Positions 1-7,692 of a stretch of DNA of 64,000 nucleotides are shown piece by piece. Every line of letters starts with the position of its first letter. Within the stretch, counting starts at the first letter, position 1. The DNA is taken from NCBI RefSeq assembly GCF_002128425.1, contig NZ_NESS01000007.1, positions 125,555 to 189,554 of the forward strand, read 5' to 3'. A program made the position numbers and the translations under genes. A model generated the notes under the pieces. That model was not told where the DNA came from, did no database searches, and worked only from the letters and a program-made list of their open reading frames with translations. Source of the DNA: Gottfriedia acidiceleris. Lineage in GTDB: Bacteria; Bacillota; Bacilli; Bacillales; Bacillaceae_G.

Positions 1-52
1 CAGCTCTCTTAAACAGTGAAACAAACATTACTGTATTCCCTTCATTGCATTT
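1..52 (-). promoter_or_regulatory. Start of a second T-box leader, cut by the window edge
   Basis: Downstream of the first T-box terminator on the minus strand, the elements of the first leader's 5' end recur. The 14-mer attcccttcattgc is at 35-48 and at 311-324, and cagctctct is at 1-9 and at 275-283. The spacing between the two elements is almost equal in both copies (34 and 36 nt). This is the 5' half of Stem I of a second T-box whose specifier, antiterminator and terminator lie outside the window. Confidence 0.8.
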
Positions 53-75
53 TCTATATTAAGTTTTAATATAAT

Positions 76-330
76 AAAAAAGTCCCTACTGATAATATCA
101 GTAGGGACGAATTATTCGCGGTACCACCCTAGTTGCAGAACTATTCTGCCTCTTAAAATTTGATAACGATCAAACTTGACCGTTTTTCCCTCAGTAAGAA
201 TTAAACTTTACTTCGAAAAAAATAGCTCCAGGACCGAAATTCATCCTTATCTTTGTACTGATTTCCACCAACCATCAGCTCTCTATTACATTGAGATAAG
301 TACTACTTAAATTCCCTTCATTGCTTAAAA
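76..330 (-). promoter_or_regulatory. T-box leader (first of a tandem pair)
   Basis: On the minus strand this region carries the T-box core AGGGTGGTACCGCG (117-130). A perfect 12-bp terminator hairpin follows it (arms 82-93 and 97-108, with a U tract at 76-81). Upstream is a Stem I-like region with AGAGA, a GGTTGGTGG distal loop and flanking CTTATCT/AGATAAG arms. T-boxes sense uncharged tRNA and control aminoacyl-tRNA synthetase, amino-acid biosynthesis or transport genes. By alignment to the usual 'codon then GAA' layout of the specifier loop, the codon may be GAU (Asp), but I hold this loosely. The regulated gene lies beyond the left edge. Confidence 0.93.
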
Positions 331-380
331 CGATATTAAACTAACTTTAGTAACTTGTTTCTTTTTTTAATATGTTTTGT

Positions 381-410
381 ATTATAGGGCTTTTTTAATA
401 ATTCTGTCAA
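381..410 (-). promoter_or_regulatory. Sigma-A promoter of the T-box leader
   Basis: The minus strand reads TTGACA (405-410), an 18-bp spacer and TATAAT (381-386), placed just ahead of Stem I. Both hexamers match the vegetative consensus perfectly. Confidence 0.8.
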
Positions 411-518
411 CATTTTTTTATCAATTAATTCTACTACTCTATAAAAAAACTGGCTTAAATAGTTTGTTACCTAATAATTTAATATAATATAATTAAGAAA
501 AATGGAGGGAATAAAATC

Positions 519-1004
519 ATGCTAAACATAAGAAATGTAAGGTTGGAAGATTTAACCGAACTTGTAGAAATTGAACATCTTTGCTTTTCAGAAGAAGAGG
601 CAGCAACAAAACAAGCATTCGAAAAACGCATTAAATTAATTCCAGATAGTTTTTTTGTAGCAGAAGAGAATGGTAAATTAGTTGGTTTAGTAAATGGCCC
701 TGTAATCAATCAAGCCTTTATTACTGATGACTTGTTTAGCGAGATTAAAAAAAATCCATCAACTGGTGGTCACCAAAGCATTTTAGGCCTAGCAGTTACT
801 CCGCAAAACCAAAATAAAGGGATCGCATCAAAATTACTTTCTCATATCGAAAAAATTTCAAAAGAAAGTAAACGTGATTCAATTACACTTACATGTAAAG
901 AAAACTTAATTCAATATTACGAAAACCATGGTTTCATCAATAACGGTATTTCAAGCTCAACACATGGTGGAGTAAAATGGTATAACATGATTAAAAAACT
1001 GTAA
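519..1004 (+). CDS. GNAT family N-acetyltransferase (AANAT-like)
   Basis: A 161-residue GCN5-related N-acetyltransferase. The acetyl-CoA binding motif A is seen at about residues 90-105 (LGLAVTPQNQNKGIA). The C-terminal part contains LTCKE, a YYENHGF helix and a THGGVKWYNM end, an arrangement I associate with the arylalkylamine/serotonin acetyltransferase-like branch. The acceptor cannot be told from sequence; a small amine is plausible. The start follows GGAGGG by a normal distance. The gene stands alone, with its own terminator downstream, and faces away from the T-box unit on its left. Confidence 0.85.
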   Translation: MLNIRNVRLEDLTELVEIEHLCFSEEEAATKQAFEKRIKLIPDSFFVAEENGKLVGLVNGPVINQAFITDDLFSEIKKNPSTGGHQSILGLAVTPQNQNKGIASKLLSHIEKISKESKRDSITLTCKENLIQYYENHGFINNGISSSTHGGVKWYNMIKKL

Positions 1005-1045
1005 TGATTTTTTATGACAGACAATTAAAGGCTAAATAATATTAA

Positions 1046-1086
1046 GCTACCAACATTTCTTGTTTGAATGATCGGTAGCCTTTTTT
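1046..1086 (+). terminator. Rho-independent terminator after the acetyltransferase
   Basis: GCTACC (1046-1051) pairs with GGTAGC (1074-1079), followed by a run of T. Confidence 0.75.
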
Positions 1087-1114
1087 GTTATGTCCAATAT
1101 TAAACTAGATCCAA

Positions 1115-1645
1115 TTAAAATTTAGTTAATACCTCATTTACATCTGTCCACTCATAAATTAGTAGATTCAATTCTTCTCCTGAAAATGTGATCTTATCTG
1201 ATTTCTTTAACTCAGCACCATAATATTCATAGAAAAAGCGCGTTTTATTGTCTTCTAATACCTCGACGAATACCCGATTATACCCCCATTTTTGAAACTG
1301 AAGGAATAGTTGTTTCAATAATTGCTTACCGACTCCTTTACCTTGATATTCCTCAAGAAGATAAATAGATGTTAAATCACCAGAGTGATCGACTTGATTT
1401 CTCTCTCTTTTTCCACAATCTGCAAACCCTATAATTTCCCCATCATCATTTTCAGCAACAACCACATAATCCCCCTCTTTTGAAAGATTATGATTCCACA
1501 AATTTTCTCTTTGTTCATAAGATAACTTCTCTAAAAACTCGTTAGGAATTATATTTCGATAAGTAGTTTTCCAACTATCAACATGAACTTTTGCGATGCC
1601 TTTTGCATCTGACGCTGTAGCTTTCCTTATAATCAATTTTTCCAC
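1115..1645 (-). CDS. GNAT family N-acetyltransferase
   Basis: A 176-residue GNAT protein. It begins with the IRKATASDAKGIAKVHVDSW pattern typical of bacterial GNATs that act on small molecules or proteins. Motif A is at about 95-110 (LEEYQGKGVGKQLL) with the Q/R-x-x-G-x-G acetyl-CoA loop, followed by FYEYYGAE. The start is GTG at 1645, preceded by AGGGTG about six bases upstream. The gene is monocistronic. The phased repeat array lies between it and the next gene upstream. The substrate is unknown. Confidence 0.85.
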   Translation of the reverse strand: MEKLIIRKATASDAKGIAKVHVDSWKTTYRNIIPNEFLEKLSYEQRENLWNHNLSKEGDYVVVAENDDGEIIGFADCGKRERNQVDHSGDLTSIYLLEEYQGKGVGKQLLKQLFLQFQKWGYNRVFVEVLEDNKTRFFYEYYGAELKKSDKITFSGEELNLLIYEWTDVNEVLTKF

Positions 1646-1790
1646 CTCGCACCCTGTTTTAAAAAATATATACCTTCTAAGTGGGGAAAAGTCCTTTATT
1701 TTATTCTAAAATTACTCCGTAGTAGCTTAAAAAGTAGGCAATTTCTTTGTTTAATTAATTAAAGTGGCAGTAATTTAGACAGTTTCTAAG

Positions 1791-2030
1791 CTTTAATTGC
1801 GATTTAGCCAATTTTAATTGTGATTCACTGTTTTTAATTGTGATTCTCTATTTTTATTTGCGATTACCAGTTTTTAATTGCGATTCTCTATTTTTATTTG
1901 CGATTACCAGTTTTTAATTGCGATTCTCTATTTTTATTTGCGATTACCCTTTTTTAATTGCGCTCACCAGTTTTTAATTGCAATTACCCTCTTTTATTTG
2001 GGATTCTCTATTTTTATTTGCCATTTACAA
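1791..2030. repeat. Twelve-unit 20-bp tandem repeat with phased T-tracts
   Basis: Twelve consecutive units in strict 20-bp register. The typical unit is TTTTTAATTGCGATTCTCTA, alternating with TTTTTATTTGCGATTACCAG, so a 40-bp higher-order unit is visible from 1851 to 1950. Edge units are degenerate. Each unit holds a T5 tract and a near-palindromic AATTGCGATT core. The length is a multiple of two but not of three per unit and the frames hold stops, so it is not coding. It fills most of the 417-bp gap between a terminator (2032-2059) and the GTG start at 1645. A T-tract every 20 bp, about two helical turns, would be expected to bend DNA. Confidence 0.93.
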
Positions 2031-2031
2031 A

Positions 2032-2059
2032 ACAAAAAAAGCACCACGACATAGGTGCT
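2032..2059 (-). terminator. Terminator of the 2063-2764 gene
   Basis: On the minus strand AGCACC (2054-2059) pairs with GGTGCT (2040-2045), followed by seven T. Confidence 0.85.
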
Positions 2060-2062
2060 CTC

Positions 2063-2764
2063 TTACCTTTTCCGATTATACTTCTCAAAAGAAATTGACT
2101 GAACCTCATATTTCTTTCCATTCCAATCATATAAAAGCTTCAAATTTCCAATCGCTCCTCCGCCATCGGTTGAGATCATTACGACAGCATCGGCAACTAG
2201 TTTTTTCTTATCTACAATGTAATCAACCGGCACGTGAGTATATACACTATCGTCAGAAGACGTATCTTTAAACCCTAACGATTTCAAATTAACTTTATAA
2301 GTTTTTTGTTTAGTAATTATCGTTACTAAATCCCCTTTTTTCTCCATTTCCACAAGACGTTTAACTGCTTCAGGAACCGATTCAATTGGAACTTCCTTAT
2401 ATTCTTCGCTTTGATCATCGTTTTTACTAATTTGCAATAAATGAATTGGATCATTGAAATTATCCAATACGATAATGACTTCATTTTGTTTATCTTTATT
2501 TAAATCCTCACTAAACATTTTAGTACCATACTTCCCACTTTTCCACGTTGGGAAGTGATATAAATATCCTTCATTACCAATTTGAACGTCAAAATTTCGG
2601 TATTCTTTCCAATCTATTCGATCAGCAATTAGATAGATATTTTCTTGCCACACATCACTTGGGATCCCATTCATAACCACTCGTTCCGCTTGTCGTGCAC
2701 TTACGGATGAACAAGTGAAAAATGTAAAAGTACTGATTAAAACAACGATTAAACATCTGTTCAT
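2063..2764 (-). CDS. Secreted protein of unknown function
   Basis: About 233 residues. It has an N-terminal hydrophobic signal peptide that ends near SVSA, suggesting signal peptidase I cleavage. A Cys occurs in TFFTCSS but does not make a good lipobox. The mature part contains a DLNKDKQNEVIIVLDNF stretch, reminiscent of the acidic loop in VCBS/FG-GAP-like repeat proteins, and a C-terminal block DAVVMISTDGGGAIGNLKLL. I do not recognise a named family. The start ATG at 2764 is preferred over the in-frame TTG at 2767 because AGGTGG lies eight bases upstream. It is a single gene with its own terminator. Confidence 0.7.
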   Translation of the reverse strand: MNRCLIVVLISTFTFFTCSSVSARQAERVVMNGIPSDVWQENIYLIADRIDWKEYRNFDVQIGNEGYLYHFPTWKSGKYGTKMFSEDLNKDKQNEVIIVLDNFNDPIHLLQISKNDDQSEEYKEVPIESVPEAVKRLVEMEKKGDLVTIITKQKTYKVNLKSLGFKDTSSDDSVYTHVPVDYIVDKKKLVADAVVMISTDGGGAIGNLKLLYDWNGKKYEVQSISFEKYNRKR

Positions 2765-2857
2765 CAAAACACCACCTTTACTTTTAAGGTGTCCTAATAT
2801 GGAAAATATAACCTCAGGCTTAACTTGAATGATATATCCATATATCTGCTTCTCTAC

Positions 2858-2885
2858 AAAAAAAGAGCCGCAAAAAGCAACTCTT
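2858..2885 (-). terminator. Terminator of the MFS gene
   Basis: On the minus strand AAGAG (2881-2885) and CTCTT (2863-2867) close a GC-rich hairpin that is followed by a T run. Confidence 0.75.
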
Positions 2886-2890
2886 GTAAA

Positions 2891-4168
2891 TTAAGAATTT
2901 ATTCCGGCTGTCTGTCCCTGCTCCTGCAATATTTCACCCTTAATTCTTCTTTCCAAAGCAGGAGTAATTCGTACAAATATAAGAATTCCGATTACACCTA
3001 AACTCGTTAAAAAGAAAGATGTCGCGAAATTCGATAAGTATGCACTTAGTGAAACAGTTATTGAGCAGATAAACATCGCTAAATTAAATGTTAAACCTGC
3101 AACCGCCATATATGAACTTCTTGTTTCTTCTGCTGGTAAGTTAGCCATATAGTTTTGCTGTACTGGTACTCTTAATACTTCTGCAACAGTTGCTATAAAC
3201 ATCGCGATAAATAAAAGCCAAATAGAGTTACTATATGAAATTACTGCATATCCACCAACAAATGCAATACAGCTCCAAATTAACGTTTTTCGATCATCCA
3301 ATTTTCCTACTATTTTAGAAGCAAAAAGTGCCATTACGACTACCAATATCGTATTTTCTGTTCGTAGGAAACCATTCATCTCGATCCCACCAAACGTCCA
3401 GTCAAAAAAATGTTGTGTGTGGAAATCATTCGCTAATCGAATACTTATATAATTTGTTAATTGAAATTCCATTGAAAGCACTAGCAAACCTGCCAATACA
3501 TAAAGAATAAAGAGCTTATCTTTAAAAACGTCACGATAATTTGAAATCATTTTTTGAGCGTGATGACCTATCGTTTTCGTTTCTGTCTTTTCAGTAACTA
3601 AGCTTTCTTCAACAAAGAACGTAATTAAGACCCATGTAACAAGTGAAGCAACTGATAGTGCTAATAATAATTCAAATAAATATGATTTAAATAAAAATCC
3701 TCCAAGCATACCACCAATCGCAATTGATAAATTGTTCGACCAGTACATGATTGAGTACATAAGCTTTCGTTCCTCTGGCTTACTCACATCTATTAACATT
3801 GCCTGATTAGCTGGCCCTGCTAGACCCCAACAAATGCTATTTAAAGTCATCATAAAGAATGTAATAAGAGGTGATGAAAACCAAGGTGAATTACAAAGCA
3901 TCATCGTAATAAACGCGAGTAACCGAATTGTTTCGGCAAACACCATCGTCTTTTTTCGGCCAAACTGATCCGAAAAATATCCACCAAAAAAATTCATAAT
4001 GATTCCTATAAATACATTTACAAGCAAAAGTAATCCTGCTTGTTTTACGCCAAAATGTTTTGATAAGTAAATCGCCATAAATGGAAAAACCATACTTCCA
4101 ATTGACGAACTTAAGAATGATTCGAGTAAACGAATCTTTATATTTTTGTGAAACTTAAGTATCCCCAT
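2891..4168 (-). CDS. MFS drug-type efflux transporter
   Basis: A 425-residue major facilitator with about 12 predicted membrane helices. The signature loop between helices 2 and 3 is GGYFSDQFGRKKTM (residues about 61-74), as in proton antiporters of the multidrug/sugar efflux group. A long cytoplasmic loop follows helix 6 (about residues 190-215, TETKTIGHHAQK). The start ATG is preceded by AGAGAGG. It is transcribed divergently from the ArsR-type regulator at 4597, with a 428-bp shared upstream region holding a palindromic operator candidate, so regulation of the pump by that protein is likely but unproven. Confidence 0.85.
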   Translation of the reverse strand: MGILKFHKNIKIRLLESFLSSSIGSMVFPFMAIYLSKHFGVKQAGLLLLVNVFIGIIMNFFGGYFSDQFGRKKTMVFAETIRLLAFITMMLCNSPWFSSPLITFFMMTLNSICWGLAGPANQAMLIDVSKPEERKLMYSIMYWSNNLSIAIGGMLGGFLFKSYLFELLLALSVASLVTWVLITFFVEESLVTEKTETKTIGHHAQKMISNYRDVFKDKLFILYVLAGLLVLSMEFQLTNYISIRLANDFHTQHFFDWTFGGIEMNGFLRTENTILVVVMALFASKIVGKLDDRKTLIWSCIAFVGGYAVISYSNSIWLLFIAMFIATVAEVLRVPVQQNYMANLPAEETRSSYMAVAGLTFNLAMFICSITVSLSAYLSNFATSFFLTSLGVIGILIFVRITPALERRIKGEILQEQGQTAGINS

Positions 4169-4596
4169 GCTTGTTTCAACCTCTCTTTAACTATTGAATC
4201 CCCTTCGTTTTAAACTAGTGCCGGATAAACCAATTATTTGCATGAAAATTCCCCCTTTTTCAATTTTTCACTTAATTAGCATAGCAGTTATTTTCGATTA
4301 TGCCAACATGCAATCTTCATACCTTTTTCCTATATAAATGAGAAAAATTGGAATGCCTAAAGCAAACCAATTTCGACTTGTTGTAAAAAAACTGTAAGAG
4401 TATTTAGTAAGGCTCCTAATTTCAATAAAATAGCAGCGTTAATGATAACATTCGTTATAAGCTTAACGTTATCCTATTTTACATATAAAATTGTAAAAAA
4501 TAACTAAATTAACGTTCGCTTAAAGCTACTTATTGAAAAATAAACCTAATTAGATTATCATCTAATTAGATAAGTATAAAAGTAGGTGTAAATTAA
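4169..4596. other. Divergent intergenic region, 428 bp
   Basis: Contains the upstream sequences of the MFS pump (minus) and the ArsR-type regulator (plus). It is AT-rich, and the one clear structure is the palindrome at 4546-4569. I see no ORF or RNA gene in it. Confidence 0.6.
4546..4569. promoter_or_regulatory. Palindromic operator candidate for the ArsR-type regulator
   Basis: CTAATTAGA and TCTAATTAG form a perfect 9-bp inverted repeat with a 6-base spacer. Because CTAATTAG is itself a palindrome, the half-sites also read as a direct repeat. It lies 28-51 bp upstream of the regulator's start, where autoregulatory operators of winged-helix repressors usually sit. Confidence 0.65.
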
Positions 4597-5175
4597 GTGC
4601 AATTAAGTAAAATTGTAGATTTCCATAAAGCTTTAGGTGATCTTACTCGTGTACGCATTATTGCTTTACTTCAGCAAGGTCAATTAAGCGGGCAAGAAAT
4701 TGCTAGTAAATTAAGTCTTAGACCCCCAACAATTACCCATCATATGTCAAAGCTTAGAGAAGTTGGTCTGATTAAAGAGCGCCGTGATAAAAATACAATC
4801 TATTTCTCTCTAAATACTAAAATTTTAGAAATGAGTGCTAAGTCAATTTTTACAGTAGGAACAGGAGGAGATTCCAATATGGAGATGTCAGTTACTGAAA
4901 GTGAACGCTCAAGCATTATTAATAATTTCTTTACTAAAGAAGGAAAACTTAAAATTTACCCTGCGCAGCGAAAGAAGAAGCTTGTTGTTCTAGCTCATAT
5001 GGTTAAAGGTCTAGAATTTGGTAGAGTTTATCAAGAGAAAGAAATCAATGAATATTTGAAGGAATTTCATGAGGATTACGCTACGTTGAGACGTGAGCTC
5101 ATTATGTGCCAGTATATGTATCGCGAAAACAATCAGTATGAATTAAATCCAGTTGAATTATGGTGGTTGAAGTAA
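4597..5175 (+). CDS. ArsR-family winged-helix regulator with DUF2087 domain
   Basis: A 192-residue two-domain regulator. Residues 1-85 form an ArsR-type winged helix, with LGDLTRVRIIALLQQGQLSGQEIA and the recognition helix RPPTITHHMSKLREVGLI. No metal-binding ELCVCDL-type motif is seen. Residues about 110-192 match DUF2087 (LKIYPAQRKKKLVVLAHM, then FHEDYATLRRELI and a final ELWWLK). The start is GTG with AGGTG upstream. It is divergent from the MFS pump. The ligand is unknown. Confidence 0.85.
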   Translation: MQLSKIVDFHKALGDLTRVRIIALLQQGQLSGQEIASKLSLRPPTITHHMSKLREVGLIKERRDKNTIYFSLNTKILEMSAKSIFTVGTGGDSNMEMSVTESERSSIINNFFTKEGKLKIYPAQRKKKLVVLAHMVKGLEFGRVYQEKEINEYLKEFHEDYATLRRELIMCQYMYRENNQYELNPVELWWLK

Positions 5176-5217
5176 AAGGTATGTAAATAAATCTACGAGA
5201 ATTTCCTATAAAATAGA

Positions 5218-5266
5218 AAAAAGAGATACTTTAAATTAAATTTAATTTAAAATATCCTTTTTTCTA
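5218..5266. terminator. Shared terminator between convergent genes
   Basis: A long AT-rich hairpin (AAAAAGAGAT..., TTTAAATT core, ...ATCCTTTTTT) sits between the convergent regulator and nucleosidase genes and could act in both directions. Confidence 0.7.
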
Positions 5267-5275
5267 TTTATATTA

Positions 5276-6145
5276 TTATTTACTTGGCTTTGTTGAAATA
5301 TATTTCTTAACTACTTCCATTACATACTCCTGACATGCTTCAGCTGTAGTTGGATCATATTTACCGCCATTTGTTTTATTGTTTGATAATACACGAATTC
5401 CTAAGAAAGGTACATTATAGGCTTGAGAGATTTGAGCTGCAGCAGCGCCTTCCATTTCTTCTACTGAAGTACCATATTTAGTATGGAACCATTTAATGCG
5501 ATCAACTTCATTGTTCCAAACGTCTGCAGATCCGATTGTACCTTCTACAACCTTACCTTTAGTGTATTTGTTTTTTACTGCATTTGCAGCTGCTAATAAA
5601 TCTTTATTACCTTCGTAAAAACGCGGTTTTTCAGCGTTTGGATCTTCACCTGCACTACCTTCTGAAGCCATTAAGTCCATTGGTTTCCACTCCGTTGCAT
5701 CTATTCCTTGGTTTTCGTCTTTCGTTTCTGTTTTTAAAGAACCAATATTAGTTGTATTTTTACCTAATACGATATCAAAAACATTTAAGTTTGCGTCATG
5801 ACCACCAGATGTTCCTTGGTTAATAATTGCGACTGGTTTATATTTTTCAATAGCAATCGCTGTAGCAGCAGCAGTATTTTCCATACCTTTACCTGTTTTT
5901 GCTACGATAACTGGATAATGATCTAAAGTACCTTTATAAAATACGAAACTACCTGATTTTTCAACTTTTACATTTTTTAACTTACTCGCAAATTTTTCAG
6001 CCTCTATTGGCATTGGTCCCTCAATAACGATTGGTCTTAATGGTTTTGATTTTGCTTCTACAGTATTCGTTTTAACGTTATAACCTACAAATGCTGAAAC
6101 TAATAGTGCAGATGCTACTCCTACTAAACCGTACTTTTTTAACAT
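5276..6145 (-). CDS. Secreted nucleoside phosphorylase-superfamily protein (MTA/SAH nucleosidase-like)
   Basis: 289 residues. It has a signal peptide (KKYGLVGVASALLVSAFVGYN, cut near VEAKS) followed by a PNP/UDP fold. Visible landmarks are GPMPIEAE (43-50), the QGTSGG loop (110-115), the ribose-side EEMEG (229-233) and the base-side RVLSNN (251-256). In MTA/SAH nucleosidases the last motif is normally R-x-I-S-D, with Asp as the proton donor to N7; here it is Asn255. Asn at the base-contacting position is what trimeric PNPs use for guanine and hypoxanthine. A guanine-class riboswitch precedes the gene, so I infer a secreted 6-oxopurine nucleoside-cleaving enzyme rather than an MTA nucleosidase. 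The start follows AGGGGG. Confidence 0.82.
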   Translation of the reverse strand: MLKKYGLVGVASALLVSAFVGYNVKTNTVEAKSKPLRPIVIEGPMPIEAEKFASKLKNVKVEKSGSFVFYKGTLDHYPVIVAKTGKGMENTAAATAIAIEKYKPVAIINQGTSGGHDANLNVFDIVLGKNTTNIGSLKTETKDENQGIDATEWKPMDLMASEGSAGEDPNAEKPRFYEGNKDLLAAANAVKNKYTKGKVVEGTIGSADVWNNEVDRIKWFHTKYGTSVEEMEGAAAAQISQAYNVPFLGIRVLSNNKTNGGKYDPTTAEACQEYVMEVVKKYISTKPSK

Positions 6146-6196
6146 GTCTTTTCCCCCTGTTGTTTATCACACTCGATGTTTTAATCAAAAAAAAAT

Positions 6197-6234
6197 GGTC
6201 TAGAAACAGTAGAACAATCTCTACCTTCTAGACC
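6197..6234 (-). terminator. Riboswitch-controlled terminator
   Basis: On the minus strand GGTCTAGA pairs with TCTAGACC around an inner AGTAGA-type stem, followed by nine T. The 5' arm overlaps CGTAGGTCTAG, which can instead pair with the 3' strand of aptamer helix P1 (CTAGACTACG). Confidence 0.9.
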
Positions 6235-6324
6235 TACGAAAGTTAAAGTATAGATTAGCAATAAATAGAATTTAATGCTACACCATCATTATTGGTTACA
6301 AAAACGAAACCAAGTATACTTTAA

Positions 6325-6393
6325 CCCGTAGTCTAGTTCTTTCATTGGGAACCAGGTAGAAACGCTCAGACCATATTACTGAGCATATACGAG
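6325..6393 (-). promoter_or_regulatory. Purine riboswitch aptamer, guanine class
   Basis: The minus strand shows P1 arms CTCGTA (6388-6393) and TACGGG (6325-6330). It also has the conserved TATATG, AATATGG and TTTCTACC junction elements and the final GACTACGG. The C in GACTAC is the specificity base for guanine/hypoxanthine; adenine switches have T. An additional long pairing, GTTAAAGTATA with TATACTTTAAC, bridges the expression platform. The layout predicts OFF with ligand: P1 forms, and the terminator arm is freed. Confidence 0.93.
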
Positions 6394-6419
6394 TAATGTT
6401 TATGAATGATTACACTGCT

Positions 6420-6448
6420 AATATATCAAACTAGAAATATATTTTCAA
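6420..6448 (-). promoter_or_regulatory. Sigma-A promoter of the riboswitch leader
   Basis: The minus strand reads TTGAAA (6443-6448), a 17-bp spacer and TATATT (6420-6425), immediately upstream of the aptamer. Confidence 0.7.
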
Positions 6449-6591
6449 TATAAAATATGAACTTTTTTTATAAAAAATATTAAAAACGTTCGTGTTTTAA
6501 CTAAAATCAAGAGCTAAACAATGAATAATCAGTTAAAAAAACAACAAATTTATTATTTTTTATAGAAATCCGAAATGAAATTTCAAATTTA

Positions 6592-7554
6592 TTAAAACTC
6601 GAATTTTAGTGGTCTTAAAAATAGTTCCTCTAAAGTTTCTTTCGCATTTTTATGTTCAAAAATAATCTCAAACAATGCGTTGCAAATCGGTAATTCAACA
6701 TCATATTGATTAGAAAGTTGTTTTAAAGCCTTGATTGTAGAAACCCCTTCAGCTAATTTATCAAACGGTTTACCTTCAACATATGCCTGTCCAAACTTTC
6801 GATTATGACTATGCATAGAAAATAATGTTGCCTCATAATCTCCTAAATGACTTAAACCATAAATTGTTACATCATTTCCTCCCATCGCTCTAATTAAGCG
6901 GGAGATTTCTCTTGTCCCTCTTGCCATCAGGGAACCTTTTAAACTACTATAGTTTAATCCATCTAGCATACCAGCTGCTATTCCCATGACATTTTTGGTT
7001 GCTGCTCCAATTTCATTACCAATCAAATCTTGACCATAATAAAAACGAATTAATTCACTATTAAATTCTTTCGCAATCTTTTTTGTTACCTCAATATTTT
7101 CAGAACCAATTACCATGCAATTAGGTATATTCATTACAAAATCTTGTACGTGACCAGGCCCTACCCAAACAGCTACATTGCAATTTTTCCCTACTTCTTC
7201 ACTAAAAACTTGTGTGAGTCTTTTACCGGTGGTAGATTCTAACCCTTTCATACAGAGAATAAAGGTTTTACCTTGTATTTCATTATATTGACTTAAACGG
7301 TTTGCAAATTTTCTTAGCTCTTGGGCACTAATTGATATTATAATGACTTCTGCAAATGATAATGCACCTTCTAAAGAGCTCGTTAACTCAATTCCATCTG
7401 GTAGACTTAAATAGTCATTTTTTCTTGTCTGATTTAAGCCAATAAAATTTCTAGAATTTTCTCTTCCCCATAAAACTACATTGTGACCAGATCGATTAGC
7501 GTACCAAGTCAAAAAGGTTCCCCATCTACCGCAGCCCAATACAGATACATTCAT
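6592..7554 (-). CDS. GpsA-like NAD(P)-dependent glycerol-3-phosphate dehydrogenase paralog
   Basis: A 320-residue homologue of GpsA. It has an N-terminal Rossmann motif GCGRWG (8-13), the MKGLE loop and the C-terminal block AATKNVMGIAAGMLDGL that carries the catalytic Lys. It departs from the housekeeping enzyme in several places: VGPGHVQDF where GPSHAEE-like sequence is usual, and GLSHLGDYEATLFSMHSHNRKFG where GLGDLxVTC is usual. It is therefore likely a paralog or a related reductase of a phosphorylated three-carbon substrate, not certainly the phospholipid-precursor enzyme. GGAAGAG precedes the ATG. The next gene upstream is a FabH homologue, so a lipid-related role is possible. Confidence 0.8.
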   Translation of the reverse strand: MNVSVLGCGRWGTFLTWYANRSGHNVVLWGRENSRNFIGLNQTRKNDYLSLPDGIELTSSLEGALSFAEVIIISISAQELRKFANRLSQYNEIQGKTFILCMKGLESTTGKRLTQVFSEEVGKNCNVAVWVGPGHVQDFVMNIPNCMVIGSENIEVTKKIAKEFNSELIRFYYGQDLIGNEIGAATKNVMGIAAGMLDGLNYSSLKGSLMARGTREISRLIRAMGGNDVTIYGLSHLGDYEATLFSMHSHNRKFGQAYVEGKPFDKLAEGVSTIKALKQLSNQYDVELPICNALFEIIFEHKNAKETLEELFLRPLKFEF

Positions 7555-7612
7555 TAAATTCTCTTCCTTCCAAAAAATATTTACAAGTAGTGTACAAACC
7601 TCTACAACCTAA

Positions 7613-7652
7613 AATAAGAAGTCTAATGAAATCACTTATTAGACTTCTTATT
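7613..7652 (-). terminator. Hairpin terminator downstream of fabH homologue
   Basis: AATAAGAAGTCTAAT and ATTAGACTTCTTATT form a perfect 15-bp stem with a 10-base loop. The T tail is short on the minus strand, so termination may be partial. Confidence 0.7.
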
Positions 7653-7692
7653 ATCTTTGATTAAAAGTGTTTCTTGCTTATAGACTTAAATT

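Noticed and set aside
1978-2271. Plus-strand open frame overlapping the repeat array
   Set aside because: It starts inside the 20-bp repeats, has no ribosome site and runs antisense to the 2063-2764 gene.
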